A stretch of 64,000 bases of DNA from Rhizobium tumorigenes (GTDB lineage: Bacteria; Pseudomonadota; Alphaproteobacteria; Rhizobiales; Rhizobiaceae): NCBI RefSeq assembly GCF_003240565.2, contig NZ_CP117257.1, positions 248,001 through 312,000 of the forward strand, in the 5' to 3' direction. Below, piece by piece: positions 35,949 to 45,574 of this stretch. The notes beneath the pieces were generated by a model that saw only the letters and a program-made list of their open reading frames with translations, was not told the DNA's origin and did not search any database. Position numbers and translations under genes: made by a program. Each line of letters opens with the position of its first letter. Position 1 is the first letter of the stretch.

Positions 35949-37645
35949 GGTCTCTTCATCTGGCGTGGTTCGGTTTCCCAGCAGCGATCGTCGCGGTATG
36001 CATCGGCATAGTCGCTTCTCACTGGAGCATACTGAGAACCGAATACATGCCGTGGTCCGACATCAGCACCCGGAACCCAATATATTTCTACTGGCCGACA
36101 GCGCAAGTCATGAGGGAGCTTGAAACCGTCAGGCTAGATTTGAAGTCAATTGCCGACGGATCTGGCGTCGACCCGGAAGGGCTATCATTTCACATCGACG
36201 TCCTCATATCCGGCATCGATATCATCGTACGGCCGTCTGAACTAAACGACGGATACAAGCGCATCTCGGGATTTTCACGCGATGGCCCGCTTCTAGTGGA
36301 GTTCGCGACAAACGTTCTGCCTTCGATTAAGCCGGGAATATCGGCATCGGCTACTAAAGCATTGATGCCAACGTTTGAGGATGTGGGCAATCTTTTGCTG
36401 AGATTGTCCACGGAAGCCTGGGACCAAGACAGCCGGTTAAAGGAAAAGTCCCTCGAAACCATCCGGACCGCAAATTCGATTATTCTCGTTATCGCCGCAC
36501 TGCTGGCTTGCGCCGTTTTGTCCTCTCTCATCACCTCAATATTCTACTGGCGGGCGATCTTGGCAAAGACGCGCGCGGCAGAGGCAGCGGAAGCCGCTGT
36601 CGAGGACAAGATGAGCTTCCTCGCAATGATCAGCCACGAGCTTCGAACACCGCTTCAGGTTATCGTCTCGGCGTTGGATGTTCTCGACAGACCTCAAGAC
36701 GGCAGAACCCGGAACGAAACGACTGCGCGCATTCGTCGGGCGGCAAACAGCCTGACTATCCAGCTTCGTGACATGCTGACGCTAGCCCGTGCCCAAACTG
36801 GTTATATCGAGCTGCAGCCGGCCGTATTTGAGATACGGGAACTCGTTCGAGGGGTAGTCGGGGATTATCAGGCCGCTGCAACAGCCAAGCACCTCGAGTT
36901 GCGGATAAACTTTCCCGATGAGGCCTATTTCGTCGTGGCCGACAGTGAGCGCATCGCACAACTGCTGCATAACCTCATATCAAATGCAGTTAAATACACG
37001 CCGTCCGGCTATGTTCAGGTTGATCTCGCCCCTTTCGACAAGAAGGTAGGCAAGCTGATATTGCGATTGATGGATACCGGGCCTGGATTGCCACCAACAG
37101 TCCTTGAGAGCAACCTCTATGCAAAGGGACTGCTGAGCCTTGGCGGCGGGAGAGGGATCGGTCTGTCGGTTGTCCAGACTTTGTTGCGACAGCTCGGTGC
37201 ATGCATGGCAATCAAAGGCCTGCCGGGTGGCGGCACGGGCTTCGATCTGGAAATACCTGCCGTGGAAGCGTCTGAACATTCCAACGAGGCATCTGAGACC
37301 CAGAAACGGGTTCTGATTGTCGACGATCATCCTGACGTTTTGAAAGGGCTTTCAAGCGTATTTGAAGACCATGGTTTCTCGGCCAACACTGCCGCTTCCG
37401 GCATGGTGGCATTAAATTTTTTTGCCGCACACAGTTATTCAATTATCTTGATCGATCTCGACATGCCGGTCATGACAGGATGTGAGCTGGCATCGCATAT
37501 TCGCAAGTTAGATCCGAACCGTCGGACCAGATTGGTCGCAATAACAGCGGCAAGACATCGCCCCCAGCATGACCTGTCACTGTTCGACGCCGCATTGGAT
37601 AAACCGGTACGTGACCAGCAGTTGCTGGCGATCATGCACTCTTGA
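35945..37645 (+). CDS. Hybrid sensor histidine kinase with receiver domain
   Basis: A 566-residue inner-membrane protein. TM1 is near residues 4-25, a periplasmic sensor of about 150 residues follows, and TM2 is 'ILVIAALLACAVLSSLIT'. HisKA has 'FLAMISHELRTPLQV' (phospho-acceptor about His231). HATPase has 'LLHNLISNAVKYTPSG' (N box), 'MDTGPGLPP' (G1) and 'GGRGIGLSVVQTLLRQ' (G2). A C-terminal receiver begins 'VLIVDDHPDVL' with 'ILIDLDMPVMTG' (acceptor Asp about 504). It is co-translated with the exported protein upstream. Its 3' end overlaps the convergent BetR-receiver gene by 14 bp, which suggests one phosphorelay module. Confidence 0.9.
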   Translation: MRSLHLAWFGFPAAIVAVCIGIVASHWSILRTEYMPWSDISTRNPIYFYWPTAQVMRELETVRLDLKSIADGSGVDPEGLSFHIDVLISGIDIIVRPSELNDGYKRISGFSRDGPLLVEFATNVLPSIKPGISASATKALMPTFEDVGNLLLRLSTEAWDQDSRLKEKSLETIRTANSIILVIAALLACAVLSSLITSIFYWRAILAKTRAAEAAEAAVEDKMSFLAMISHELRTPLQVIVSALDVLDRPQDGRTRNETTARIRRAANSLTIQLRDMLTLARAQTGYIELQPAVFEIRELVRGVVGDYQAAATAKHLELRINFPDEAYFVVADSERIAQLLHNLISNAVKYTPSGYVQVDLAPFDKKVGKLILRLMDTGPGLPPTVLESNLYAKGLLSLGGGRGIGLSVVQTLLRQLGACMAIKGLPGGGTGFDLEIPAVEASEHSNEASETQKRVLIVDDHPDVLKGLSSVFEDHGFSANTAASGMVALNFFAAHSYSIILIDLDMPVMTGCELASHIRKLDPNRRTRLVAITAARHRPQHDLSLFDAALDKPVRDQQLLAIMHS

Positions 37646-38504
37646 AACTGGCATTCAAGGCGGCGACAAGAATCGGCATACTCGCAGGCTTCGTGAAGAA
37701 TTTCAGATCGTGCCGCGCCAGAGCCGCGGCTATATTTGCTTCATCGGCATTGCCTGTCCTGATCTGCCCCGTCAATATGATGATTGGGCAGCGGGCGTTA
37801 CGCGTGCGAATTTTTTCGACCAACTCGAGCACCGTCTGGCGGCGTGCATCACGCTCGATGATCCAATCAAGCACATAGGCGTCGAACCCGCTCTGATCGC
37901 ACAAATCTTGAGGGTCGTTGAAAGCCACCGCATCAAGACCTGACGTCTCCATATAGCGGACAATTGTTTCTGCGGTGTCGACGTGATCGTCGAGAACCGC
38001 CACCCGACGACGTGAGTTGGTCGGCTCGATCAACAGACGCGTCACAGCGTGTGCCGGTATAGTCGATTTGGCATCTGATGGCATGACGCGCCACGCACCA
38101 TCGATCTCGGTTGCGATCAGAGTGCCTGGAGGCACCTGCCCCACAGCATTTCCCAATCGGATCCGGCAGGGCACGATGTGACTGTTGATAACAATCGAAG
38201 CGTCAATCAGTGCGTCTGTGGTGTCGAGACTGATGAGCTCTTCCAATGTTTCCCCGAAGTGCGCGGCAATTTGTGTCAATTCCTCCAAGGAGCAGGAAGC
38301 GTTCATAGTCAGGCGGCGATTGGCGGCTGAATAGGACAGCCCTAGAATTTCTGAAACTGTAACCGCATGGCGATATTTTGGAATGCCGTGACGAACCAAC
38401 AGGGCGGCAATACACCGCGCGGCAAGACCGGGCTCGCCGTCGAGCCCATCTGAGCGTTTTTCGGTAACATCTATATCATTCGAGACATTTTCGCTCATAT
38501 GCAA
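37632..38504 (-). CDS. BetR-type DNA-binding protein with receiver domain
   Basis: A 290-residue response regulator. The N-terminal BetR helix-turn-helix is seen as 'LLVRHGIPKYRHAVTVSEIL', 'GLSYSAANRRLTMN' and 'LEELTQIAAHFGETLEEL'. The receiver near the C-terminus has 'RRVAVLDDHVDTAETIVRYM', 'DAYVLDWIIERD' and 'CPIIILTGQIRTG', with the conserved Lys in 'KFFTKPAS'. It is convergent with the hybrid kinase, its likely partner. A DNA-binding domain placed before the receiver is unusual for response regulators but known for BetR proteins. An in-frame ATG at 38498 is an alternative start. Confidence 0.85.
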   Translation of the reverse strand: MHMSENVSNDIDVTEKRSDGLDGEPGLAARCIAALLVRHGIPKYRHAVTVSEILGLSYSAANRRLTMNASCSLEELTQIAAHFGETLEELISLDTTDALIDASIVINSHIVPCRIRLGNAVGQVPPGTLIATEIDGAWRVMPSDAKSTIPAHAVTRLLIEPTNSRRRVAVLDDHVDTAETIVRYMETSGLDAVAFNDPQDLCDQSGFDAYVLDWIIERDARRQTVLELVEKIRTRNARCPIIILTGQIRTGNADEANIAAALARHDLKFFTKPASMPILVAALNASFKSA

Positions 38505-38795
38505 CTATTCCACTCTTGCGAACGCGTGCTTCACGGATATATATATGTAGCACAACGCAATGCCATTACTTTCGGATGTTGGAGCGCATTTGTTCAACCC
38601 GTGGGGACGGGATCCTGGCGGTCTCAAGACAGCATTTAAATCAACTGGCGCGCAGGCGAAGTGGGCCAGACGTTGACGTCTTGTCCGGCAATCACAGCTC
38701 TCTAGTCCTGGACCGTTCGACGGCCACCACAAATCGGCGATCACCCCGGCTGCTTTGCCTCAGCCTATCAATGACGACGAAGGAAATGAGTTCGA

Positions 38796-39077
38796 ATGGA
38801 AGACGCCGGTAACAACATCGTCGTGAGTGTTCCCCATGTCGGTTTGGGCAAGCACAGCGCGCGGGGCTTTGCGCTCGATCAATTTGCTAGACAGCAGGGC
38901 TATCAATCATTTGCAGAATGGTCGGTTCACTGCTTCGATCAGGCGTTGCAGATCTCTGGTGAAGTCCGTGAAAGCGACTCTATCAACGTCACCATTCCCT
39001 CAGACGAACCGGCGGGGATACTGCTCAAAACATTTGGCTACGAGGTCGTTCTCCGGCTTCAAAAGGCAGAGAGCTAA
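38796..39077 (+). CDS. Hypothetical protein
   Basis: A 93-residue protein: 'MEDAGNNIVVSVPHVGLGKH', 'FALDQFARQQGYQSFAEWS', 'LLKTFGYEVVLRLQK'. It is mildly acidic with no signal peptide or membrane segment. I do not recognise the family. The preceding 290 bp (38505-38795) hold no other gene and separate it from the divergent BetR gene. Confidence 0.5.
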   Translation: MEDAGNNIVVSVPHVGLGKHSARGFALDQFARQQGYQSFAEWSVHCFDQALQISGEVRESDSINVTIPSDEPAGILLKTFGYEVVLRLQKAES

Positions 39078-39162
39078 GAGTAGGCCTTTCATCTGGCCTA
39101 CAAAGCGATCCCGGCGAATTTGCGTACGATCCGCCTCGAGTCGCGGGAACGCCTCGCGGCTC

Positions 39163-40467
39163 TTACGAATGTACCCTCCGCCCTGCTGCGGCCATCCCGA
39201 AGAGCGATCGGCTTAATCTGAGTGTCCCCCGCCTGCTCCGCTTGACCAGTTCCCGCAGATATCCACCCGCATTGGAAACCGAGCCATTCGCACTTCGTTC
39301 AGCGGTCAGTGCCAGCGCCACGATCGCGAGATCTTGCCCAAGCGCGCCTACCGCCTCCTGATAGACTAACGGATTGACGTGACAAAGGCGGCAAAGTAGC
39401 CCGCCTGACGAACGGAACACCGCCCAATGGCTGAACACTTCGGGCACCATCTCCGATAGTTGCAAAAATGCCGACCGCAAGAGCGGCAATGAAACGCAGA
39501 CGATGTCGTCATCCCGGCCCACCGGCCGCCTTCCTTGCTCTATTAGCGCCGCTGCTTCCGAAGGGTTTTCCTCAAAAGCCTTCGCGCCAATGTCGCCGGC
39601 CTCACTGATGCGGTTCGCGTCGGAGCAATTCCTCAGCTCACTACAAGATTCAGAATCTAGAGTTTCGGCTGTAGTTTGTAGGGGCCGAAATTTCACCAGC
39701 ACGGTGTTAGCATCTCGGCTCTGATAGAGAGCCTCCAGGAGCTCGGACGCTTCAATGCGCAGGGCCTCGAGCGCGCCCACGACCTCGATCAATTCCGGGG
39801 ATCCCTGGGCGCGACGCTCGCGTAGTCGGTCACGGCGGGCCAACAGCAAATTCCACGTCTCGTTCAGCGATCCCAATTCCCGTCTCGCCGCCTCGACGAT
39901 TGCCGCAATGGACCGCCTGAGCGACGTGCGCCGATAAGAAAGAACCTTGCACTGCCTTGCTTCAAACTCCGCCGCATCCGCGAGATCGAGCAATTCGCGG
40001 TAACGAGCAGCAATTGGCGATAAATTGATACCATAGGCCTCGACGATATGGCCGTCCTCACCGCGCCGGCCGCGCCGTTGATATGTCGGATGGTCCGAGT
40101 AACAAATCAGACCGACGTCGACCAAACCAGCAAGGTGATATTTCAGCGTCGATATCTTGATGCCGAGGCGTCGGGCCAACAATTCATTTGACGGCCAGAC
40201 GACAGGGTCTATGCCAATGTCGGACCAATCCACCGCCTTGGTGAAAGCAAACAACTGGTCGATCAGGGCAATCTTTGCGGCTTTCAACCCTATTGCCGAT
40301 GCAAAGCGCTTGGCCACCTGCAGGGCCTGTGTTCGCGACGGATGGCTCTTGCTGCACCCACTTGCTTTAGCCGTTCGGTAAGCCGTGAGGATGCGTTCTG
40401 TCTTGATGCTGGCGACACTCACCCGCCGGTGTGTACGTTCATGATGTGATTTGGGCGTGCTTATCAT
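39163..40467 (-). CDS. repC: Plasmid replication initiator RepC
   Basis: A 434-residue RepC, the replication initiator of repABC-type and RepC-only plasmids in Alphaproteobacteria. The N-terminal DNA-binding domain has 'LFAFTKAVDWSDIGIDPVVW', 'SNELLARRLGIKISTLKYH' and 'DVGLICYSDHPTYQRRGRR'. The C-terminal part includes 'RSAFLQLSEMVPEVFSHW' and 'NAGGYLRELVKR'. I start at ATG 40467, which has AGAGGA upstream; a longer frame to 40590 has no family support. No repA or repB is adjacent, so this looks like a stand-alone repC. In known plasmids the origin lies within repC. Confidence 0.88.
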   Translation of the reverse strand: MISTPKSHHERTHRRVSVASIKTERILTAYRTAKASGCSKSHPSRTQALQVAKRFASAIGLKAAKIALIDQLFAFTKAVDWSDIGIDPVVWPSNELLARRLGIKISTLKYHLAGLVDVGLICYSDHPTYQRRGRRGEDGHIVEAYGINLSPIAARYRELLDLADAAEFEARQCKVLSYRRTSLRRSIAAIVEAARRELGSLNETWNLLLARRDRLRERRAQGSPELIEVVGALEALRIEASELLEALYQSRDANTVLVKFRPLQTTAETLDSESCSELRNCSDANRISEAGDIGAKAFEENPSEAAALIEQGRRPVGRDDDIVCVSLPLLRSAFLQLSEMVPEVFSHWAVFRSSGGLLCRLCHVNPLVYQEAVGALGQDLAIVALALTAERSANGSVSNAGGYLRELVKRSRRGTLRLSRSLFGMAAAGRRVHS

Positions 40468-40733
40468 TAGCGTCCTCTTCCAAGGACACGGCAGCAGAAA
40501 TCCGCTCGCCAAATGGCGCCGATGCTTGACAACAATAGGGTTTTTGGAGATGATCTCGTCATTCTTGCGGGTGATCAACCCCGTATCCAAGCATTGAGCT
40601 TTGACGGATCGACCTTGAAAGCGGCAACTTTCGAGGTCGTTTTCGTTTTGCCGTGCGCTATCCTTTCACCTGATTAATCGATTCGCCAAGGGACCGGCTG
40701 ATCTCATAAATCGTTGATATTGAAGCCTTTCAA

Positions 40734-40761
40734 TTTAAGCGGCTTAGGCAACCCGCTTAAA
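40734..40761. promoter_or_regulatory. Inverted repeat upstream of repC
   Basis: TTTAAGCGG and CCGCTTAAA form a perfect 9-bp inverted repeat with a 10-base spacer. It lies in the 384-bp non-coding region between repC and the upstream winged-helix-like gene. It could be a transcription-factor operator or part of a counter-transcribed RNA that limits RepC, as between repB and repC in repABC plasmids. The rest of this gap shows no gene. Confidence 0.5.
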
Positions 40762-40851
40762 TGAGCAATATAACAAACGATGCGGTGAATACAAGCGCGT
40801 GACGTCTCTCCCACAGTCGATGGGTAAGCACAGCGATCTTGAAAAATATTC

Positions 40852-41487
40852 TCAGGGAGGCGTGATGTCGTCGATCGCTTGTCCCGTCACCTCGACGTGA
40901 GCGGCGTGCAAGGCTTTAAGTGCGTCCTGACGGATACTGAAGATCTTCGCAGCCTTGCCTTTTCGAACCGACGAGGCACTCCTAACGTCAATGACGCCCC
41001 TCTCCTTCATCGTCTTCGCAAGTCCAGTAATCTGCGAGACGTGGTTATCCGAGCAATTGGCAATCGAACTGGCGGTAGGCTTTCGGCCGGCGGCAATCTC
41101 TGCCGCTACCGCTGCCAGGAAGCCGACCTGTCGCAAACGCGTAGATCCTGTATCACCAGGGAAACGCGATGCCAGCACGACATAAAATAGCTTGTGAAGA
41201 TTGTCGGCTGAGACGGCCTCGACGCTGCTCACGGTTTCAGCAGACTCAGCCCGCGGTTGGTCGGAAACGGCGGGTTTGTCCTGCGCCCGTCCCTCAGACG
41301 CCGCAATCTGCGCGACAACCAGCTTCCCCAGGACGAGAGGCATTCGCTCCTCAACCTCCGCCGCGAAGCGCATAACCCATTCGTGGGCGTCCCGGGGAAG
41401 GAATACTCGAGATTCGGTCAGGTGTTCACCGAGCGATTTAGCCCACCAGGCCCGACGATAGGCGTTGTATTTTTCGCGTGATGTCAT
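40852..41487 (-). CDS. Putative winged-helix regulator upstream of repC
   Basis: A 211-residue protein starting at ATG 41487: 'MTSREKYNAYRRAWWAKSLG', 'RVFLPRDAHEWVMRFAAEVEE' in overlapping blocks, then 'IANCSDNHVSQITGLAKTMK' and 'RGVIDVRSASSVRKGKAAKI'. The last two blocks look like a MarR-type helix-turn-helix and wing. It is read in the same direction as repC with an inverted repeat between them, so it may regulate replication. I do not recognise a named family. Confidence 0.55.
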   Translation of the reverse strand: MTSREKYNAYRRAWWAKSLGEHLTESRVFLPRDAHEWVMRFAAEVEERMPLVLGKLVVAQIAASEGRAQDKPAVSDQPRAESAETVSSVEAVSADNLHKLFYVVLASRFPGDTGSTRLRQVGFLAAVAAEIAAGRKPTASSIANCSDNHVSQITGLAKTMKERGVIDVRSASSVRKGKAAKIFSIRQDALKALHAAHVEVTGQAIDDITPP

Positions 41488-41924
41488 GCTGATCTTGAAG
41501 CCAGGAGCCAAGCCAATTGGAAGGGAGGGAGCGAATATTCGCTCCTCGAATCATATAGGTTGACCATGCGGGCCGCAAGACAACAGCTTTCGCGAGAAAT
41601 CGCGGGGCCGAACCATGCCAACTGACCTGCTCAAGCCCATCTACCTAATCACCAGTATCTTTATCCATTGGACTGTAGAAGCTCGGGTCTATCGAATACG
41701 TCTTGGTTCTGCACGGAGCGGCGTGGCCCTATCTGTGTGGCTTTTCTACGGAAACCAACTCGAAAAGCTATTGCGAGCAGAACGATCCCGCATCCAAGTC
41801 CCAGAAGTACAGCAGCGAATGTTTCCACGACATTGCCCTTTGTCAGTTGGACGATGACTGATGCTGCACGTCAGCAAGTAGTTTCCGACGAGGCATGACC
41901 GCGCTGCTGAAAGCCCCTATCATC
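41488..41924. other. Intergenic region, no supported gene
   Basis: About 440 bp. Plus-strand short frames at 41615-41898 lack recognisable motifs. Confidence 0.4.
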
Positions 41925-42371
41925 CTAAGTCGACGACTGCTTTAACACGGCGTCGCCACGTTCTCCACTGAGGTGGCTTTGAAGCGACGACTGAAAACGC
42001 GAAAGGTCCCCGTAAGTTACAGAAAACTCGGCGCTGAATTTATTCCGCTCTTGCTCAATCTGCATGGTTTCCCGTGCGGATGTAGCCAAGAGGACCTTCA
42101 CACTCAACAATCCTCTCAGGCCAATCGGAACGATTTGGAGGCTGAGATGTACATGATCAATCGAGTCATCTTCGAAGAAGCCTCCCTCTAATAACGCTGG
42201 GGCGTCGCCTTGGCCTATTGGATATGCCCCAGGGGACATCTCGAATTTACGAAGTTCGGCAAGGCTAAACCATGCAGCGCTTTTTCCGGAGAAGTCTCCG
42301 CTTTGGACGACAGCGGTCAATTCACCATGATGATCGTCGTCTGGTTTGTATTGGACTGTGATCTTCTGCAC
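41925..42371 (-). CDS. Hypothetical protein
   Basis: A 148-residue soluble protein: 'MQKITVQYKPDDDHHGELTA', 'AAWFSLAELRKFEMSPGAYP', 'HVHLSLQIVPIGLRGLL'. The composition is normal for a real gene, and the order of strands suggests a beta-rich fold. No family or function is recognised, and no operon partner is evident. Confidence 0.55.
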   Translation of the reverse strand: MQKITVQYKPDDDHHGELTAVVQSGDFSGKSAAWFSLAELRKFEMSPGAYPIGQGDAPALLEGGFFEDDSIDHVHLSLQIVPIGLRGLLSVKVLLATSARETMQIEQERNKFSAEFSVTYGDLSRFQSSLQSHLSGERGDAVLKQSST

Positions 42372-42666
42372 GGCACCCCCAAAAACGGTCTATCACCTGA
42401 ACGATAGACTTTTTGACACGACTGGCGGGCCGAGTGTCTATGGCCGCTTCGGCCCGAAATCGGACATAAGACTTTGACAACATCGCGCCAGAAGTGGTCA
42501 TTGAGGTCAATATAATCGGAACGTCTCATTAAAACTATTCATGGAAGCGATGAAGCCAGAAGGCTGGATTTGGCCGCTTGGCAGCGATATCGTTGATCGG
42601 CTCAGCTTGTCCATCGCGCCGAGACCTCCCCGTTGCGCGGCAATCGGCCCTTCGAAAAGGTTCTCC

Positions 42667-43299
42667 ATGTCGCTACTTGATGCGGACGCAATCCACCCAA
42701 TCACTCTGCCTGACGGCAGAGTCTACTCAGACACGGTTTACCTGAGGAACGTCATTGACCACCCGCGTATTGAGGTCGGCAACTTCAGCTATTTCACGCA
42801 TTCTGGAAAACCGGAAGAAACGGCACAGATACTGGCACCCTATCTCGGTCACGCATGTCGCGAGCGGCTGGTGATTGGCAAATTTGTGCAGATTGCTCGG
42901 GGCAGCTATTGCATAACCAGTTCGGCCAATCATCCAATGACTGGTTTCACGACATATCCATTTCGGGTCTTCAAGCCCGAGACATTTGGCTACAAGGACC
43001 TGCCTGTCAGAGATACGGTCGTCGGCCATGACGTATGGATTGGCCACGACGCAGCAATCATGCCCGGCGTGAGCATTGGTGCGGGCGCAATCGTGGCCGC
43101 AAGCTCGGTCGTTACTCGCGACGTGCCGCCGTATGCAATGGTCGGTGGCAATCCGGCCGCCGTCATTAAAATGCGTTATCCGGCGGACGTTATAAGCGAC
43201 CTCCTCGAAATTGCCTGGTGGGATTGGCCGATCGAGAAGATTGAAGTGAATTTGACATCCTTGAGCAATGGTGACCTAGCCGCTCTCAAGATCGCTTAG
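42667..43299 (+). CDS. CatB-type xenobiotic acetyltransferase (left-handed beta helix)
   Basis: A 210-residue hexapeptide-repeat acetyltransferase. 'YGHACRERLVIGKFVQIARG'-type blocks start the beta helix. 'SSANHPMTGFTTYPF' contains the catalytic His. 'HDVWIGHDAAIMPGVSIGAG' and 'AIVAASSVVTRDVPPYAMVG' are the classic repeats, and 'NPAAVIKMRYP' follows. This family acetylates chloramphenicol, streptogramins and similar compounds with acetyl-CoA, although many members act on unknown substrates. ATG 42667 is chosen because it has AAAAGG upstream and gives the family N-terminus; a longer frame to 42541 is less likely. Confidence 0.88.
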   Translation: MSLLDADAIHPITLPDGRVYSDTVYLRNVIDHPRIEVGNFSYFTHSGKPEETAQILAPYLGHACRERLVIGKFVQIARGSYCITSSANHPMTGFTTYPFRVFKPETFGYKDLPVRDTVVGHDVWIGHDAAIMPGVSIGAGAIVAASSVVTRDVPPYAMVGGNPAAVIKMRYPADVISDLLEIAWWDWPIEKIEVNLTSLSNGDLAALKIA

Positions 43300-43360
43300 C
43301 GCCGGGCCGCGTCCGCTTTGGGCTGACACCGCGCTTGGCAGAAGCGCCAAGAGCGGCCAT

Positions 43361-43813
43361 TCAAAGTAGCCGAAGCTCTTCGTGAACCACGACTGGCGGG
43401 AATCGCACAAAATCCGCCAAATCGAACTCGACTGTGAACGCGAGCCTCCGGGTCTTTGCCCACTCAATAGCGGCCGGTTTGGCAGACAGCGGTACTTTGG
43501 TTGCGAGGGAGCAGTGGGGAACCCATTGGCCGACGCGATAGTGTTCGTGACAAGTAAGCGGGTCTAAATGGTCGTGCAACCTCTCGTGAAGGCGCGATAA
43601 CACTTGGTCCGGGCGCGGTTTTGCCCATAGAACCATAGGGTCGTTATCGAAATATTTCACGGCGTCTAAGGTAATTGACAACTTTTCTTGCGTTGAAAAC
43701 ACCGCCGTCATGATCGTGCTTATATCGACAGGCCATTGAGTTAGAACTGCAAACGTCAGATGGGGCGGGTACCCTAATTCCTGCATGGTGCGTATTCCGA
43801 TGATGCCGGCCAT
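43361..43813 (-). pseudogene. 2H phosphoesterase (2'-5' RNA ligase-like), N-terminus lost
   Basis: About 150 residues with the two family motifs 'PPHLTFAVL' and 'VPHCSLATKV' (H-x-T/S-hydrophobic), which form the active site of 2H cyclic-phosphate esterases. The frame begins abruptly at 'GIRTMQELGYPPHLTF', where the homologous N-terminal strand should extend further. The break coincides with the left end of the IS21 element at about 43815, so the insertion probably removed or displaced the start. Confidence 0.65.
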
Positions 43814-44360
43814 CTATTCCGACGCGAAGCCGGCCACCCATTCCGAATTCATTCCGGCCACGATTCCGGCGTGAAGCCGGTCATCTCAAGCTGAACTCTG
43901 GGTCTTTGCAATGAATGGATCCTGATTGTCGCGCCGTCATGCCTGGGTTGTTTCCGCGGCGGTAACGGAGCGTTGCTTTCGCATGCTCTCCCCGGACAAC
44001 TCGATGCGGTATGCATTGTGCACGAGGCGGTCCAGGACGGCATCGGCGATGGTCGGATTGCCAATCATGTCGTACCAGTGTTCGACGGGGACTTGGCTGG
44101 TGACGATGGTGGAACGCTTCTCATATCTGTCCTCGACGATCTCCAAGAGGTCGCGCCTTTGCTCGTCATTGAGCTTCTCCGGCCCCCAGTCATCGAGTAA
44201 TGTGTAGCACAACATTACTTGATTAACGTTCACTGCGCAGAGATGTGGAGTTGATACCGCATGAGCCCGCAACTGCGCACCATTCCAACGATACCACTCC
44301 ACATAACTGAATCATCGTCCGCCTAGATTGACCGCTCCCCAAACCCAACAGGAGAGCGCC

Positions 44361-45569
44361 ATGCTAAAGGTTTTATTCCCGAAGTCTTGCCATTACCAAT
44401 ATTCGCGCTTCGGCGCGGAGCTTGAATTGTTTGCCCGGTGGTTGCTCGCAGTAGGGTATCTCCCTGGTGCTGCGGCACGCCGTCATGTCCGCCGATTGAA
44501 GCGCATCCTCGAGGCCACAGCGGCCCTTGAGTGTGGCCAGTTTATACGCGAAGCCGAATTGGAAGAAGCGTTAGCCCTCGTTCCTGGCGCTCTGCGCGAC
44601 GCTTCCACTGAGCGGGCATATCGCCGCTTCCTAGAGGCAGAAAGACGGCTTGAAGAAACAAAGCCGAAAGGGCCTCTGGAGCACTTGCTGCTACGATATC
44701 GAGAATATCTTCGAGACGTAAGGGGGTTAGCACCAGCGACGATTGGCCAGCATCTGGCAACGATCGAGGTTTTTCTGTCCTTGTCGGCTGGACCAGCACA
44801 GGACCTTTCCGCACTGACATCAGAGCACGTCGAAAACTTCATCCATACCTTGAGCCGCAGAGTGCTGCGCCAAACGCTCCAGCATAAAGTCGCCCATCTG
44901 CGCGCTTTTTTGCGCTTTTGCGGCGATCGTGGTGAGACTGCGCGAGGGCTTGAGCGCATCGATACGCCCAGAACCTATCGTGGAGAATTGCCGCCTCGTG
45001 CCCTTGGTTGGGAGGTGATCGAAAAATTGCTGGCCTCGGTCGCCAGGACTGATTATCTCGGCCGACGTGACCATGCGATCCTCCACCTCATGGCCTATTA
45101 CGGTCTGCGGCCTTCTGAGATTGCAGCGCTGACGCTAGACGCGGTCAATTGGAAGGGACGTACTCTGCGCGTAGAACAGCGCAAGACTCGTTCCACCCTG
45201 GTTCTTCCTTTGGCTGACCAGACCCTTGAAATCCTCGACAGATATCTTGCCGAAGGGCGTCCCTGCGGTACGGTGACGGACGTCCTGTTCCCGAAAGCGC
45301 GTAGTCCTGTGGGAGCCCTGACGAGCTGGGGGATATGCGACATCTTCACTAAACGGGCACGGCAAAGCGGCCTACCGCTCGATGGTGTCTCATCATATGC
45401 ATTGCGACATTCGTTTGCCATGCGATTGCTAGGCCGAGGCGTCGGGGTAAAAACGATCGGTGACCTGCTCGGGCACCACAGCCTTGAGAGCACTTGTGTT
45501 TATCTTCGCATCGAGACGGACATGCTGCGTACGGTGGCTCTGCCAGTACCTGGCACTGCTGCTCATTGA
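44361..45569 (+). CDS. ritA: RIT element 1 tyrosine recombinase A
   Basis: A 402-residue tyrosine recombinase. The N-terminal SAM-like DNA-binding domain has 'LLRYREYLRDVRGLAPATI'. The catalytic domain has 'AYYGLRPSEIAALTLDAV' (Arg I), 'YALRHSFAMRLLGRG' (His-x-x-x region; here RHSFA), 'DLLGHHSLESTCVYLRI' (His/Tyr nucleophile). The start at ATG 44361 has AGGAGA upstream; an in-frame TTG 33 bases earlier is less likely. It is the first of three recombinases that act together. It has an N-terminal extension compared with XerC/D. Confidence 0.9.
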   Translation: MLKVLFPKSCHYQYSRFGAELELFARWLLAVGYLPGAAARRHVRRLKRILEATAALECGQFIREAELEEALALVPGALRDASTERAYRRFLEAERRLEETKPKGPLEHLLLRYREYLRDVRGLAPATIGQHLATIEVFLSLSAGPAQDLSALTSEHVENFIHTLSRRVLRQTLQHKVAHLRAFLRFCGDRGETARGLERIDTPRTYRGELPPRALGWEVIEKLLASVARTDYLGRRDHAILHLMAYYGLRPSEIAALTLDAVNWKGRTLRVEQRKTRSTLVLPLADQTLEILDRYLAEGRPCGTVTDVLFPKARSPVGALTSWGICDIFTKRARQSGLPLDGVSSYALRHSFAMRLLGRGVGVKTIGDLLGHHSLESTCVYLRIETDMLRTVALPVPGTAAH

Positions 45570-45574
45570 GGAGA

